A stretch of DNA of 35,008 bases from Polyangiaceae bacterium (GCA_016929495.1 JAFGIS010000477.1:1-35008); one strand, 5' to 3'; positions 24,468 through 32,909 are shown, numbered from the stretch's first letter. Notes: generated by a model from the letters alone, not told the origin. Numbers and translations are program-made.

Positions 24468-25472
24468 ATCCTGTTCGAGCTGATCCGCGGCGCTCTGGAG
24501 CACCTGCCCGTACCATCGGGTCCGCTCGGAACGTGCGAAGTACCTCGGGGCCTTGGCGTTCGCTTCGGTCACCTTGGAGAGATCCAGGTAGCCGATCCGG
24601 CCGGAGGAACCCATGAAGTCGACGTGCAGAACGGGCGCGGCGCCCGCTGGAAGCTTCTCCACGTACTCGGTGACACTCAGACCATTGAGCTTGGTCATCC
24701 AATTGCCGGCCGTTTCGTCCTTGGCCTTGGGCGAGTTCGCGCGCGCCCAGCCTTCGCCCCCGAGATCGACGAACTCCCGGGTTCCAGCAGGAGAAGTGAT
24801 GCGCACGCGCTTGAGCTGGCCCGGCTCGAACTTGTGCAGCTCGCGTTCGACGAGTCGGGATTCGGCGAACGCGAGCATACGCACGATCTGGCCACTGACC
24901 GCGTAGACTTCGCCGGATCCGGTAACCTTGACGTAGCGGTCAGCGCCACCGGGAGTCACGCCGCCGACAACGAGCTCACGGCTGGCGCCGCCCACGTTGA
25001 CGGAGAGTCTGCCCTCCGGCTTGTCGAAGCCGAACTCCGCGGCACGTCCCGGCCCCACTCGCCCGATGGCGCGCAGCGCCTTGAGCGGGGCCAGAAGGTC
25101 GACCAAGTCGTTGGCGCTGTCGACCGCCACCAGGCGAACGACCTTGTGCTCGGACCGGCCCCCGGCTGCCGCCGCCCCGGCGTCGGGATCGTCGGGATCC
25201 GACTCCGGGGCCTTCGCCGGAGTCGACTCCTGCTTGTTGACCTCGACGAGGTAGTAGCGGCCCGCGTCATCCTTCCGCCGGTCGATCCGGACCTTGGTTT
25301 TCTCCGAGTCATAGGTGATCCGTTCGACTGCTTCGGCCGGCCCAGGCCACACCTGTACCGTGGCCTCGGAATCGGGTCGCTTCGCGTCCTCCCGGTTCCA
25401 GACGCTGAGCGCGAAGACGGTTGCCGCGACGAGTACTGCCGAATGCGTTGCCAGGCTGCGCAGGAGTTTCAT
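24447..25472 (-). CDS. DUF4340 domain protein, last gene of the ABC/GldG-type operon
   Basis: A 341-residue protein with an N-terminal membrane anchor (about 9-25) followed by a mainly beta soluble part. The repeated pattern matches DUF4340: VERITYDSEKTKVRIDRR, an acidic low-complexity insert (about 75-105), LAPLKALRAIGRV, AAEFGFDKPEGRLSVNVGG, ELVVGGVTPGGADRYVKV and VYAVSGQIVRML. DUF4340 genes commonly follow GldG-like genes in ABC operons. Their role is unknown. AAGGAGG five bases upstream fixes ATG 25472, and the start overlaps the stop of the previous gene in ATGA. The 3' end overlaps the acyl-CoA ligase gene. Confidence 0.88.
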   Translation of the reverse strand: MKLLRSLATHSAVLVAATVFALSVWNREDAKRPDSEATVQVWPGPAEAVERITYDSEKTKVRIDRRKDDAGRYYLVEVNKQESTPAKAPESDPDDPDAGAAAAGGRSEHKVVRLVAVDSANDLVDLLAPLKALRAIGRVGPGRAAEFGFDKPEGRLSVNVGGASRELVVGGVTPGGADRYVKVTGSGEVYAVSGQIVRMLAFAESRLVERELHKFEPGQLKRVRITSPAGTREFVDLGGEGWARANSPKAKDETAGNWMTKLNGLSVTEYVEKLPAGAAPVLHVDFMGSSGRIGYLDLSKVTEANAKAPRYFARSERTRWYGQVLQSAADQLEQDLPTLMR

Positions 25473-27658
25473 CGCTGCCCTCCTTTTGGACGCCGACTGC
25501 GACGCGCCACCACGAGCCCCAGGCCCAGCACGAGGGCCGGCGCGCCGAAGATGGTCGCGTAGAACCAAACGACGTCCTTCTCTCGAGTGTGCTCGATGCG
25601 CACGTCTTCCTCACTGTTGATTTCTCCAGCGAAGCTCTCCTCGCCCCCGAGCCATCGCAACACGTCGACGAGGAACAGCTGGTTGGTCATGGCACGCGCC
25701 ATGACCAAGTCGCCGAACATGTCCGCATCCGCGGTCACGAAGACCCTCATCTCATCGGCACCCTTGTCGCTCTTCGCGCCCTTGTCGCTCTTGGCTGCCG
25801 GCTTGGAATCCGTCGAGGCTTTGCTGACCGCGGCGGCGATGTTGAAGACGCCTGAGGGTTCCCCTTCCTGGTGTTCGTAGTCGCGATTGGCGTCGCGATA
25901 CGTGTTGGGCATCGTCTTGACGGCGAAATCCGTAGGCAGCTGACCCCCCGCACTTTCGAGAGAGCCCGCGGTGAAGTAGACGATTGCAGCGCGAGTGGAG
26001 TTGCGGCTCAACGTCGAGACCGAGGCGTGGGACGAGAAACGGTTGGTGAACAGGAGCACCCGGTCGGACTTGTTGAACCGACGAACGAGGTGCCGCTGGT
26101 CATCGTCATTGGTCAACGGATCGCTGACGAGCCTGAGATCCACCAGGCCAGCCAAGGCCTCGAGTCCTGCTGTCATGCCCGACGCTGCGGGCGCGTCCGC
26201 CTGGGAGGGAACGCGCGCCGGCTTCTTGTCTGGAGCGGATTCCCTGCCTTGGTCTCGAGCAGCGTTTTCGGCTTCGGTTGCCGGCACGGGCTGCTCTGCC
26301 GAGCCGGGTGATTTGCGTGTCGCCTCCACATCCGCGACACCTGCCGGCAACAGCGAGCCCGGATCCAGAGCCAAGAGCAGATGCCCGTTGTGGTCGAGGT
26401 AGCGTTTCAGCGTGCCGATCTCCTCGGGTGCGAACGGCTGAGTCGGCCCGAGCACCATCACTGCCGTCGCGTCGTCGGGGATCGCCGAGGCGAGACCCTG
26501 GGCGAGGCCCAGATCCTTGACCCTGTAGTTCTGCGACTCGAGCAGCTGGCGCAGGATGCTGACGGCGCGCTCCGGATTGGCACCGCGCCCACTCGAATCG
26601 TTCAGCTCGCCGTGGCCCACCGTGAGGTAGACCGTACGCGCCGACCGGGCGACCTTGAGCAGCAGCTTCTGGAAGCTCTTGTCGAGCGTCTTGAGCGTCG
26701 ACCGGGCATCGTCGAGCTCCGTGCCGATCTGGAGGCTCTCGGTCGTTTCATCGCGACTCAGGATGAGCGTGCCATCCCGTGCCGCACGAAGCTTGCGGGC
26801 CAGCTCGGGCACCAGCAGCCGATCCTGGAATTGGACTTTCAACTTGGGGGCCTTGGCAGCCAGCGCCTTGAGATAACCCGCGACCTCGTTCTTCACCTCG
26901 TTGACCTGCGGGAAGAACGCATACACGGTCACGGCCTGGTCGAGGCTTCGCGCGATACGCAGCGTCGACTCTCCGGGCTCGGACGTCTTGAAGTACGAGT
27001 AGTCGACCTTGACGTCGAGTGCGCCCACTGCGTAAACGACGAGCGCCGAATAGGCGAGCGCTGCCGCGACCACGAAGCCACTGGCCGCAGCCGCCCTGAC
27101 CCTGCGGCCCTCCTGGCGAGGCGCCCTGCGCATGGGCAAGAGCGCCGCTTCCGCCAGAACCATCGGCAGGACCGCCATCGTGAGCAGCACGATCCAGGCG
27201 ACGGTCAACACGGCGCGTCGCTTCTGCTGGTCGGCGACCTCACCCGTCGTGAGACCCAGCCAACCCTCCAGTGGAGCGGCCGTGGCGTAGTACAGAACCA
27301 GGGCGACGAGCCCCGCGGCCGACAGACCGCCCAGCAGGAGCTCGATGCCCCGACGGTCGCCACGGGATGGGGGTAGCATGACCAAGCGCAGAGCCGTGGC
27401 CACGACGATCGCCGTCAGGCCAGCGAGAGCAGTGACCCAGCGCGCGGTCTCGTGGGTGCTGATGACCCGCTCGGCCACGAAGACCATGAGCAAGCCGACC
27501 AGGTAGACCGGCAGGACCCACGCGGGCGCGCCGTTGCGCTTGTTGCTCGCGGCTTGCTCGGGCGTGTTCGCCCCGGCGCCGTTCGCCTGAGCGGACGAGT
27601 CGGTGTTGGCGGGCGCCACGGGAGCGGAGCCCTCGGGCCCAGTTCGATTCACCTCCAT
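25469..27658 (-). CDS. GldG-family ABC transporter auxiliary membrane protein
   Basis: A 729-residue protein. A polar, Ala/Asn-rich N-terminus (1-42) is followed by about five predicted membrane segments before residue 220 (starting APAWVLPVYLVGLLMVF). Then comes a periplasmic or outer region of the GldG / ABC_transp_aux type: YAFFPQVNEVKNEVAGYL, KLKVQFQDRLLVPELARKL, a GTLILSRDETTESL strand, TVYLTVGHGELND, DATAVMVLGPTQPFAPEE and GHLLLALDPGS. A charged low-complexity insert lies at about 430-480. One last membrane segment (FYATIFGAPALVLGLGLVV) precedes a basic tail. In Bacteroidetes GldG works with GldA and GldF in gliding; in other bacteria the role is unknown. Five N-terminal segments are more than I expect for GldG. 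It overlaps both neighbours (10 and 4 bases). Confidence 0.85.
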   Translation of the reverse strand: MEVNRTGPEGSAPVAPANTDSSAQANGAGANTPEQAASNKRNGAPAWVLPVYLVGLLMVFVAERVISTHETARWVTALAGLTAIVVATALRLVMLPPSRGDRRGIELLLGGLSAAGLVALVLYYATAAPLEGWLGLTTGEVADQQKRRAVLTVAWIVLLTMAVLPMVLAEAALLPMRRAPRQEGRRVRAAAASGFVVAAALAYSALVVYAVGALDVKVDYSYFKTSEPGESTLRIARSLDQAVTVYAFFPQVNEVKNEVAGYLKALAAKAPKLKVQFQDRLLVPELARKLRAARDGTLILSRDETTESLQIGTELDDARSTLKTLDKSFQKLLLKVARSARTVYLTVGHGELNDSSGRGANPERAVSILRQLLESQNYRVKDLGLAQGLASAIPDDATAVMVLGPTQPFAPEEIGTLKRYLDHNGHLLLALDPGSLLPAGVADVEATRKSPGSAEQPVPATEAENAARDQGRESAPDKKPARVPSQADAPAASGMTAGLEALAGLVDLRLVSDPLTNDDDQRHLVRRFNKSDRVLLFTNRFSSHASVSTLSRNSTRAAIVYFTAGSLESAGGQLPTDFAVKTMPNTYRDANRDYEHQEGEPSGVFNIAAAVSKASTDSKPAAKSDKGAKSDKGADEMRVFVTADADMFGDLVMARAMTNQLFLVDVLRWLGGEESFAGEINSEEDVRIEHTREKDVVWFYATIFGAPALVLGLGLVVARRSRRPKGGQR

Positions 27659-28371
27659 CGTCGTGCCTCCAGTACTTTGATCGCCCCGAGCAAGAAGACG
27701 TACGTGACCGCGAGGTAGTAGGCCACCCCGCCGAGCTGCAGCGAACCCTGCATGAAGGGTTTCTGATTCTCGTGGTGCAGGGCCAGTGCCGAGAAGAACT
27801 CGTTGAGCGGCGGATCGGTGGCTCGGGCGACCACCCAGAGCAGGATCATCGCGAGAGTGATGGCCGCGCCCACGATGGCGGCCACGGCTTGAGAGCGCGT
27901 CAGAGACGAGGCGAACAGCCCGAGCGACACACAGGCTGAGCCGAGCAACAGAAGGCCGAGATAGCCGACCACGATCTGACCGACGCTGACCTTCCCGTTG
28001 ACGAAGATGAGCAGCGGCATGTAGACCGAGAGCGCGGTCATGATGACGATGACCGAGAAAGCCGACAAGAACTTGCCTACCACCACGTCGGCTTCCGAAA
28101 CGGGCGCCGTGTTGACGAGGGTGAATGTGCCGGTTTGACGCTCTTCGGCGATGAGCCGCATCGTGAGCACGATGGGCACGATCATCTCCGCCGCGGTGAA
28201 GCCGTAGAAGAACTCCGTGAGCACGTCGGCCGAAAGGCCTTTCTTGGTGAGCGCCTCGGCGTAGAAGTAGATGCCTTCGATGAGCAGCGTGGCGGCGATC
28301 ACCACGCCACCCAGCGGCGACCGCAGGTACGCGTGCATCTCGCGTCGCGCTATGAGCAGTGCCTTGGTCAT
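27649..28371 (-). CDS. ABC-2 type permease (GldF-like)
   Basis: A 240-residue membrane protein with about six hydrophobic segments: GGVVIAATLLIEGIYFY, AAEMIVPIVLTMRLI, FSVIVIMTALSVYMPLLIF, IVVGYLGLLLLGSACVSLGLF, AAIVGAAITLAMILLWVV and YYLAVTYVFLLGAIKV. The loop with RLIAEERQTGTFTLVNTAPVS is the coupling motif of ABC-2 permeases that face the ATPase. The start overlaps the ATPase stop in ATGA and the stop overlaps the GldG-like gene by 10 bases, so all are tightly coupled. Substrate unknown. Confidence 0.92.
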   Translation of the reverse strand: MTKALLIARREMHAYLRSPLGGVVIAATLLIEGIYFYAEALTKKGLSADVLTEFFYGFTAAEMIVPIVLTMRLIAEERQTGTFTLVNTAPVSEADVVVGKFLSAFSVIVIMTALSVYMPLLIFVNGKVSVGQIVVGYLGLLLLGSACVSLGLFASSLTRSQAVAAIVGAAITLAMILLWVVARATDPPLNEFFSALALHHENQKPFMQGSLQLGGVAYYLAVTYVFLLGAIKVLEARRWR

Positions 28372-29372
28372 GCCTCACCAGCCTCCTTGTCCGCCGATTC
28401 GTTCGTCGTGGCCGGCTCGCTCGTCTGGGCCCCGGACAGCTCGAGGAACACGCTCTCGAGCTCGCGCGCACTGCGACTGAGCTCGAGCAACTCGAACCCC
28501 GAGCCCACGAGCGCCTGAGCCACCTCGGAGCGGACGTCCCCCGACGCAACGACCATCAGGGTCGCTATCCCGTCTCCCATTTCCGCGGGTGGACGCGTCT
28601 CGGTGCGCTGTACCTGCGAGACCGCGCTGAGCCGGGCGGCGGCCTCGCCACCGGGATCTGCAGCGCCGCGCTTGCGCGCCGTGACGTGGATACGCATCCC
28701 CTGAAGCAGCCGTTCGGTCAGCTCTCGCTCGGAACCCGACGCCACGACGCAGCCGTCTCGGATGACCAGAATGCGGTCACAGGTCTCGCTGATCTCCGAC
28801 AGAATGTGGCTCGAGACCACGACCGTGTGATCCTGGCCCAGGCTGCGCACGAGCTTGCGCATCTCGACGATCTGTGCCGGATCGAGCCCGGCGATGGGCT
28901 CGTCCATGACGACCAGCTCGGGGCGGTGCACGATGGCCTGCGCGATGCCCACGCGTTGCCGGAACCCGTGCGACAGTCCGGCAATGACGTCGTCCCGGTA
29001 CTCCGCCAGCGTGGTGAGCTCCTCGACGGCGCCGACCCGTTCGGTGAGCTCTTTGCCCTTGAGTCCCCGCAAGCGCGCAGAGAACACGAGGTATTCGTGC
29101 ACGCGCATCTCGTCGTACAAGGGGGGGCGGTCCGGCAGGTACCCGATGCGCTGGCGCACGCTGCCCTGGCCTTCGACCAGATCGGTGCCATCGACGCGCA
29201 CCGAGCCGCTGGTGGCCAGCAGGTCGCCGGCCAGGATCCTGAGTGTGGTGGTCTTCCCCGCGCCATTGAGGCCGAGCAGTCCCACGATCTGGCCTTTGTC
29301 GATCGTGGCCGAAAACGGCCCTATGGCACGCCGAGTGCCGAAGTACTTGTACAGATCAGTGATCTCTATCAC
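28368..29372 (-). CDS. ABC transporter ATP-binding protein (GldA-like)
   Basis: A 334-residue ATPase, first gene of the four-gene operon. Walker A GLNGAGKT (34-41), an altered Q-loop (YLPDRPPLYDEM, with Asp where Gln or Glu is usual), the signature LSHGFRQRVGIAQAI, Walker B LVVMDEPIAGLDP and the switch SSHILSE are all present. A C-terminal region of about 110 residues after the core resembles the accessory domain of GldA/CcmA-like ATPases. The start is a GTG at 29372, where the family sequence begins (IEITDLYKYFGTRRA). An in-frame GTG at 29492 would add 40 residues of unlike sequence and is less likely. The Shine-Dalgarno is weak (GGGGA). With queG it is divergently transcribed. Confidence 0.93.
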   Translation of the reverse strand: MIEITDLYKYFGTRRAIGPFSATIDKGQIVGLLGLNGAGKTTTLRILAGDLLATSGSVRVDGTDLVEGQGSVRQRIGYLPDRPPLYDEMRVHEYLVFSARLRGLKGKELTERVGAVEELTTLAEYRDDVIAGLSHGFRQRVGIAQAIVHRPELVVMDEPIAGLDPAQIVEMRKLVRSLGQDHTVVVSSHILSEISETCDRILVIRDGCVVASGSERELTERLLQGMRIHVTARKRGAADPGGEAAARLSAVSQVQRTETRPPAEMGDGIATLMVVASGDVRSEVAQALVGSGFELLELSRSARELESVFLELSGAQTSEPATTNESADKEAGEA

Positions 29373-29598
29373 GACGTCCCCAGAGCTCTGGGCTGCCGGG
29401 CGTTTGCCCTGCAGCGCAGTGGCCGTTACCACAGAAATGAGGGATGCGGCTCCAACAAACCATCCGGCGATACATTCCCCGCCCCTCGCCACCGAACGGC
29501 CTGGTCGCGCGGCCGCGGCGGCGCCACTGCTGGCGACACGCTGGTGGCTGCGCTGGTTCTGCTAGGCTCCGAGTTCCGCCCAGCCCATCCCAGCGGTC

Positions 29599-30939
29599 GT
29601 GAGACTCCACCGGCTAGAGCCCCGTCCTGATTCTGCAACGACGTTCCGTTTCGACGCGGCGCCGGGCGTTCGTTGCCATCAGCCGCCGACCGGTCAGCGC
29701 GCGGCGATTCTTGAAACGGACGGTCGGCTAGCCGAACTCATTCGTGCAGCTGCTTGCGAATTGGGATTCGCCCGTGTCGGGTTCGCCCGAGCCGAGCGGC
29801 TGGAGCCCGCTGGAACGCGCGCCAGGGCCTGGATCGCCCGGGGACGCGCTGCAGGCATGCGCTACCTCGATACTGCAGCCGATCGGGCGGACGTTCACGC
29901 GCTGCTGCCCGAGGCGCAGAGCGTCGTCGCCGTGGCCATGCCGTACGGGCCGCTCGCCGCGGCGAACGCGTCCCTCACGAGCGCAGCCGGTACGGTGGCA
30001 GCCTATGCTCGGGGCGCAGACTACCACCGCGTTGTCAAGGACAAGCTGAGGATCCTGGCCGACCAGATCGCGACGTGGCTCGGGCGCCCGGTGCAGGCGC
30101 GGGCCTGTGTCGACACCGCACCGCTGCTCGAGCGTGAGGCGTGTGCTCGCGCGGGTCTTGGATTCATTGGCAAGTCCACGCTGCTCATCTGTCCCGGCCT
30201 CGGCAGCGGCGTCGTGCTCGGAGAGCTGCTCGTCGACGTGCCCATCGCCCCGGACCGGCCCGAGCGCAGGCGCTGTGGACGCTGTCGGCTCTGCCTGGAC
30301 GCGTGCCCCACCGGCGCCCTGGTGGACAGCTACCAGCTCGATGCTCGCCGCTGCATCTCCTACCTCACCATCGAGCATCGCGGCTGGATCCCGCGGCGGC
30401 TCCGAAGCTCGATGGGCAGCTGGATCTTCGGTTGCGACGTGTGTCAGAGGGTTTGCCCGTTCAACGCGGGCCGGGGCGCACGCGAGGCGGTGTCGATGTT
30501 CGGCACGAACGACGCTCTCTCGGCGCTGTCGCTCGGCGAGCTACTCCATTTGGGGGCGGCCCAGTATCGCAAGCTGGTGCGCGGCAGTGCGCTCGAGCGC
30601 GTCAGCGCGCGTCAGCTCGGGCGCAACGCGGCCGTGGCTGCCGGCAATTCCGGCGATCAGCGGCTGGTTCCGGCGCTCGCCGAGGCCCTGAGAGTGCATT
30701 CGTCGGGGCTCGTTCGAGGGCATGCGGCGTGGGCGCTCGGGAGGCTCGGGTCAGAGGAGGCGCGCGCGGCGCTCAGGTGTGCGGCACAGAGCGACCGGGA
30801 CGCCGAGGTGCGGTGGGAAGCGCAGCGAGCGCTGGGGGAGTTGGGCAGGTGCGTGGATACCGCGGACTCACCGCAACTTCGGCCCGCGGCGCCTTCGCGC
30901 GCCCCAGATGGATACGTCGAGAAAAACGGCAGCAGATGA
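29599..30939 (+). CDS. queG: Epoxyqueuosine reductase
   Basis: A 446-residue cobalamin- and iron-sulfur-dependent enzyme that makes queuosine from epoxyqueuosine in tRNA. Seen: VDTAPLLERE with Asp172, the family's likely proton donor; GLGFIGKSTLLI (187-196); first 4Fe-4S motif CGRCRLCLDACPTGAL (Cys226, 229, 232, 236); RCISYLTIEHRG; second motif CDVCQRVCPFN (Cys279, 282, 286); and C-terminal HEAT-like repeats (about 310-420: AWALGRLGSEEARAAL, AQRALGELG). GTG 29599 is the first usable start, giving an N-terminal extension of about 40 residues; no ATG lies closer. The last 24 residues read as a Pro/Arg tail outside the family, and the end overlaps a toxin remnant on the other strand. Confidence 0.92.
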   Translation: MRLHRLEPRPDSATTFRFDAAPGVRCHQPPTGQRAAILETDGRLAELIRAAACELGFARVGFARAERLEPAGTRARAWIARGRAAGMRYLDTAADRADVHALLPEAQSVVAVAMPYGPLAAANASLTSAAGTVAAYARGADYHRVVKDKLRILADQIATWLGRPVQARACVDTAPLLEREACARAGLGFIGKSTLLICPGLGSGVVLGELLVDVPIAPDRPERRRCGRCRLCLDACPTGALVDSYQLDARRCISYLTIEHRGWIPRRLRSSMGSWIFGCDVCQRVCPFNAGRGAREAVSMFGTNDALSALSLGELLHLGAAQYRKLVRGSALERVSARQLGRNAAVAAGNSGDQRLVPALAEALRVHSSGLVRGHAAWALGRLGSEEARAALRCAAQSDRDAEVRWEAQRALGELGRCVDTADSPQLRPAAPSRAPDGYVEKNGSR

Positions 30940-31011
30940 TGCGTGCTGTCTCCACCAGTGAGCGATGCGCTGCATCTCGCGCTCGGCTCGCTGGGACAGC
31001 TCGACCTTCAC
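30868..31011 (-). pseudogene. Truncated ParE/RelE-type toxin
   Basis: A 47-codon frame starts with GTG, overlapping the stop of the preceding antitoxin in GTGA, the usual arrangement for such pairs. The first 30 residues (VKVELSQRAEREMQRI, then AHWWRQH) match the N-terminal helices of ParE/RelE toxins, including the Ala-Glu-Arg-Glu and Trp-Trp pattern. Then similarity stops and the frame runs through an Arg-rich stretch to a stop inside queG. The catalytic or gyrase-binding C-terminal strands are missing, so it should be inactive. The junction is about 30938, next to the queG stop at 30937-30939. Confidence 0.65.
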
Positions 31012-31238
31012 AGCCGCGAGCGTAGCTCAGCGACGACTGCCCTGGCATCCACCGTGCGACCCGCCTCCATGTCCTTGATGCCCTCGCGGATCGACTCGTG
31101 CAGCGCCGCGCGCTCCTCGTCGTCGAGGTCGTCCCAGTCGTCGGCGATCTCGAGCGGCACCATGGTGCCCTCGGGCAGGTCCGTGGGCTCGTCGAGTATC
31201 AACCGGCCGTTGTTCACGAGCGCCTTGACCGCAGTCAT
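31008..31238 (-). CDS. Small antitoxin of a ParE/RelE-type module
   Basis: A 76-residue protein. Residues 1-30 form an AbrB-like strand-rich start (VKALVNNGRLILDEPTDLPEG), and residues 35-76 are acidic and helical with the pattern ERAALHESIREGIKDMEAGR and VVAELRSRL, which recalls ParD-like antitoxin tails. Its partner, the ParE/RelE toxin immediately downstream, is truncated, so this antitoxin is orphaned. It lies nine bases after vapC and may be read from the vapBC promoter. It could also still bind to its own or another locus. Confidence 0.78.
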   Translation of the reverse strand: MTAVKALVNNGRLILDEPTDLPEGTMVPLEIADDWDDLDDEERAALHESIREGIKDMEAGRTVDARAVVAELRSRL

Positions 31239-31247
31239 GGTCGAAGT

Positions 31248-31826
31248 CTAGCGCGGCTCGCGCCCTCTCGCTCGGCGCTGGAGGCAGACACGAAGAAGGC
31301 CCGGGGGGTCTTGGGCGGGTGCCCGCCGCATTTGACGTACCGCAGGCTCCGGACCGACGGAGACGTGGAGCCGGCCCGCCGGAGGCGAATGAGGCGAAGC
31401 GGAGCGTTGCCGACAGGCCGGCACCGGCAGAACAACGAGCCCGAACGGCACAACGCGGCTCAGAGCGGTGAAATGCCGGTCGAGCGTGACGAGCAGGGCG
31501 CCCGTGTGTCGCGCCGTCAGCGCGATGAGAACGTCGTTCTGCAGGCGCGCTAGCCCTACGTTCTGGTGATCCGCAAAGACACGAGAGAGCAGTCTGCCTG
31601 CCTCCAACCAACGCGCGCCCCAGCCCGGGGGCTCGAGTGGCACCAGCGCCTTGATCATACGTTCCACGGCCGCCACGGCTCTCCCCCGTGCACCGCGGAG
31701 CAGCTCGCTCGCTACCACCGGCGACAAGCGTATTGGCCCCACGGGCGCGCGCTCGAGGACATGATCGACCGTGATCTCACCCCGGAGCAAGGCAACGTGA
31801 ACGCTCGTATCAAAGAAGCCGATCAT
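31248..31826 (-). CDS. vapC: VapC-family PIN-domain toxin with an extra C-terminal tail
   Basis: A 192-residue protein. Residues 1-136 are a PIN domain, an RNase fold using magnesium: FFDTSVHVALL (Asp6), VVASELLRGA (Glu41), ARLQNDVLIALTA (Asp98) and LLVTLDRHFTAL (Asp116), so all four acidic residues are kept. Residues 138-192 are an Arg/Pro/Ser-rich tail with no match to the family, which usually ends near residue 135. The tail suggests loss of an original stop or a fusion. The start overlaps the vapB end by 17 bases. VapC toxins cleave tRNA or rRNA; the target here is unknown. Confidence 0.85.
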   Translation of the reverse strand: MIGFFDTSVHVALLRGEITVDHVLERAPVGPIRLSPVVASELLRGARGRAVAAVERMIKALVPLEPPGWGARWLEAGRLLSRVFADHQNVGLARLQNDVLIALTARHTGALLVTLDRHFTALSRVVPFGLVVLPVPACRQRSASPHSPPAGRLHVSVGPEPAVRQMRRAPAQDPPGLLRVCLQRRARGREPR

Positions 31827-32031
31827 CGAAGTCGATGCCGGCCGCGGCGCCGGTGGTTTCTCGGAGTACACGTTCTGCCTCGAGCCGCTCCTCCTCCTCC
31901 GCCAGGAGGGTATTGATCAGTTGTGACTGAGTCGCGACTTTGCGCGCTCGCATGATTCTGTGGAGCGTCGCCTCCGGAACGCGAACGCTCACGGCTCGTG
32001 TGCGGCGATGCGACTTGTACGACGAAGACAT
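31810..32031 (-). CDS. vapB: VapB-type antitoxin with ribbon-helix-helix-like N-terminus
   Basis: A 73-residue protein. After a basic start (SSSYKSHRRTRAVSVRV), PEATLHRIMRARKVATQSQLINTLL fits a ribbon-helix-helix DNA-binding unit, followed by an acidic helix (AEEEERLEAERVLRE) and the C-terminal GIDFDDRLL, the part that normally wraps the toxin. It overlaps vapC by 17 bases, as in a standard antitoxin-first operon. It should repress its own promoter in the 32032 region. Confidence 0.83.
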   Translation of the reverse strand: MSSSYKSHRRTRAVSVRVPEATLHRIMRARKVATQSQLINTLLAEEEERLEAERVLRETTGAAAGIDFDDRLL

Positions 32032-32409
32032 ATGGTTTGTCTTACATCGGCTTGGCGACCTCGACAAGGCGGCGGGCACCCCTGACGGGACCGCGTTGCG
32101 GGAAGGCCCCCGGAGGGGGCCATCGGAGACCAGACCGCATCCGCGTGCTCGCCTCCGATTCCATCCAGCGTCGGTGGCACACGTCTCGAGAGCCCAACGC
32201 GCGGCCGTAACCACATCGAACCCGGAACTCCGGTCGCCTCGCGGTGTGCTCGGGTCCCGTGTTACTGCACGGCGGGGCAGCAGAGCCTCTCCGAGTCGCG
32301 CCGCCACAGGCGGCGGCCTACCTATCGAGTCATAGGTCGGCCCCCCGATTGAGACGCGACTGGGGGCAGCCCGAGTCTTCACGACGAAGGGCCCTCCCTA
32401 CCGCGACCA

Positions 32410-32525
32410 GAATGGGTGTGCAGCTCTCGCGCGCACAAGGCGATCCACGTGAGCTCCGCCGCGTGGCGTCATCGGTCCAGAGAATCTGGGAGATTCGTCG
32501 GCCAAGAACCGGTGCACCAGCACAC
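32410..32525. repeat. Diverged duplication, copy A
   Basis: Shares GAATGGGTGTGCAGC (32410-32424) and the segment 32497-32525 (GTCGGCCAAGAA...GCACCAGCACAC, 2 or 3 differences) with copy B at an offset of 304-305 bases. The sequence between these blocks is only partly alike. Confidence 0.55.
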
Positions 32526-32714
32526 GGGTGCGCTATCCTGTGCGGAGGGGTCGAGGTCGACGTGGGGTCGAGTTGAAGCTCGTCGTGTCGCATTTCGAGG
32601 ACGCCAAGGAGCTGCCGATCGTCGAGCTCGGACGAGCGGCGTGAGCAGTAGGAACTTGTAGTGGCGAAACGGCGCTCGCCATCGGGACAGGTTTGTGCTG
32701 CGCCGGCGCGGGCT

Positions 32715-32829
32715 GAATGGGTGTGCAGCGGTTGGGCGCATCGCAAGGGCGCTTGCGGCCGGTCGAGCTCCGTCGTCCGTGCTCAGAATCGGGCGATCTT
32801 GTCGGCCAAGAATCGCTGCACCAGCACAC
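32715..32829. repeat. Diverged duplication, copy B
   Basis: Matches copy A at 32715-32729 and 32801-32829. It contains the minus-strand 3' remnant ending at 32783. Confidence 0.55.
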
Positions 32830-32909
32830 TGCGATTCGGAAACTCGACGCCTGATCAAACCGCTCGACAGGATCGTGGTGCGTAGTTGGTCATCGGCACC
32901 CCTAATCAG

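Larger units (their letters stand above)
32032..32909. other. Degenerate gene-free region between vapBC and the RHS unit
   Basis: No intact gene is supported. Several small hairpins occur: GGCCCCC/GGGGGCC (32105-32121), CCGCC/GGCGG near 32302 and ACCTAT/ATAGGT near 32329-32346. Two diverged duplicate pieces (32410-32525 and 32715-32829) are listed separately. On the minus strand the 23-codon piece at 32783-32854 ends in VLVQRFLADKIARF and stop. The duplicate near 32470-32525 encodes VLVHRFLADE followed by PRF, with no stop at the matching position. These look like 3' ends of decayed copies of one gene. Confidence 0.45.

Noticed and set aside
25469-28549. 1026-codon version of the GldG-like frame
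   Set aside because: The first 297 codons are antisense-free but lie over the permease gene in another frame and give Arg-rich nonsense; the protein-like sequence starts at ATG 27658.
32244-32576. 110-codon plus-strand frame in the degenerate region
   Set aside because: No start signal or family likeness; its amino-acid make-up is that of random GC-rich frames.
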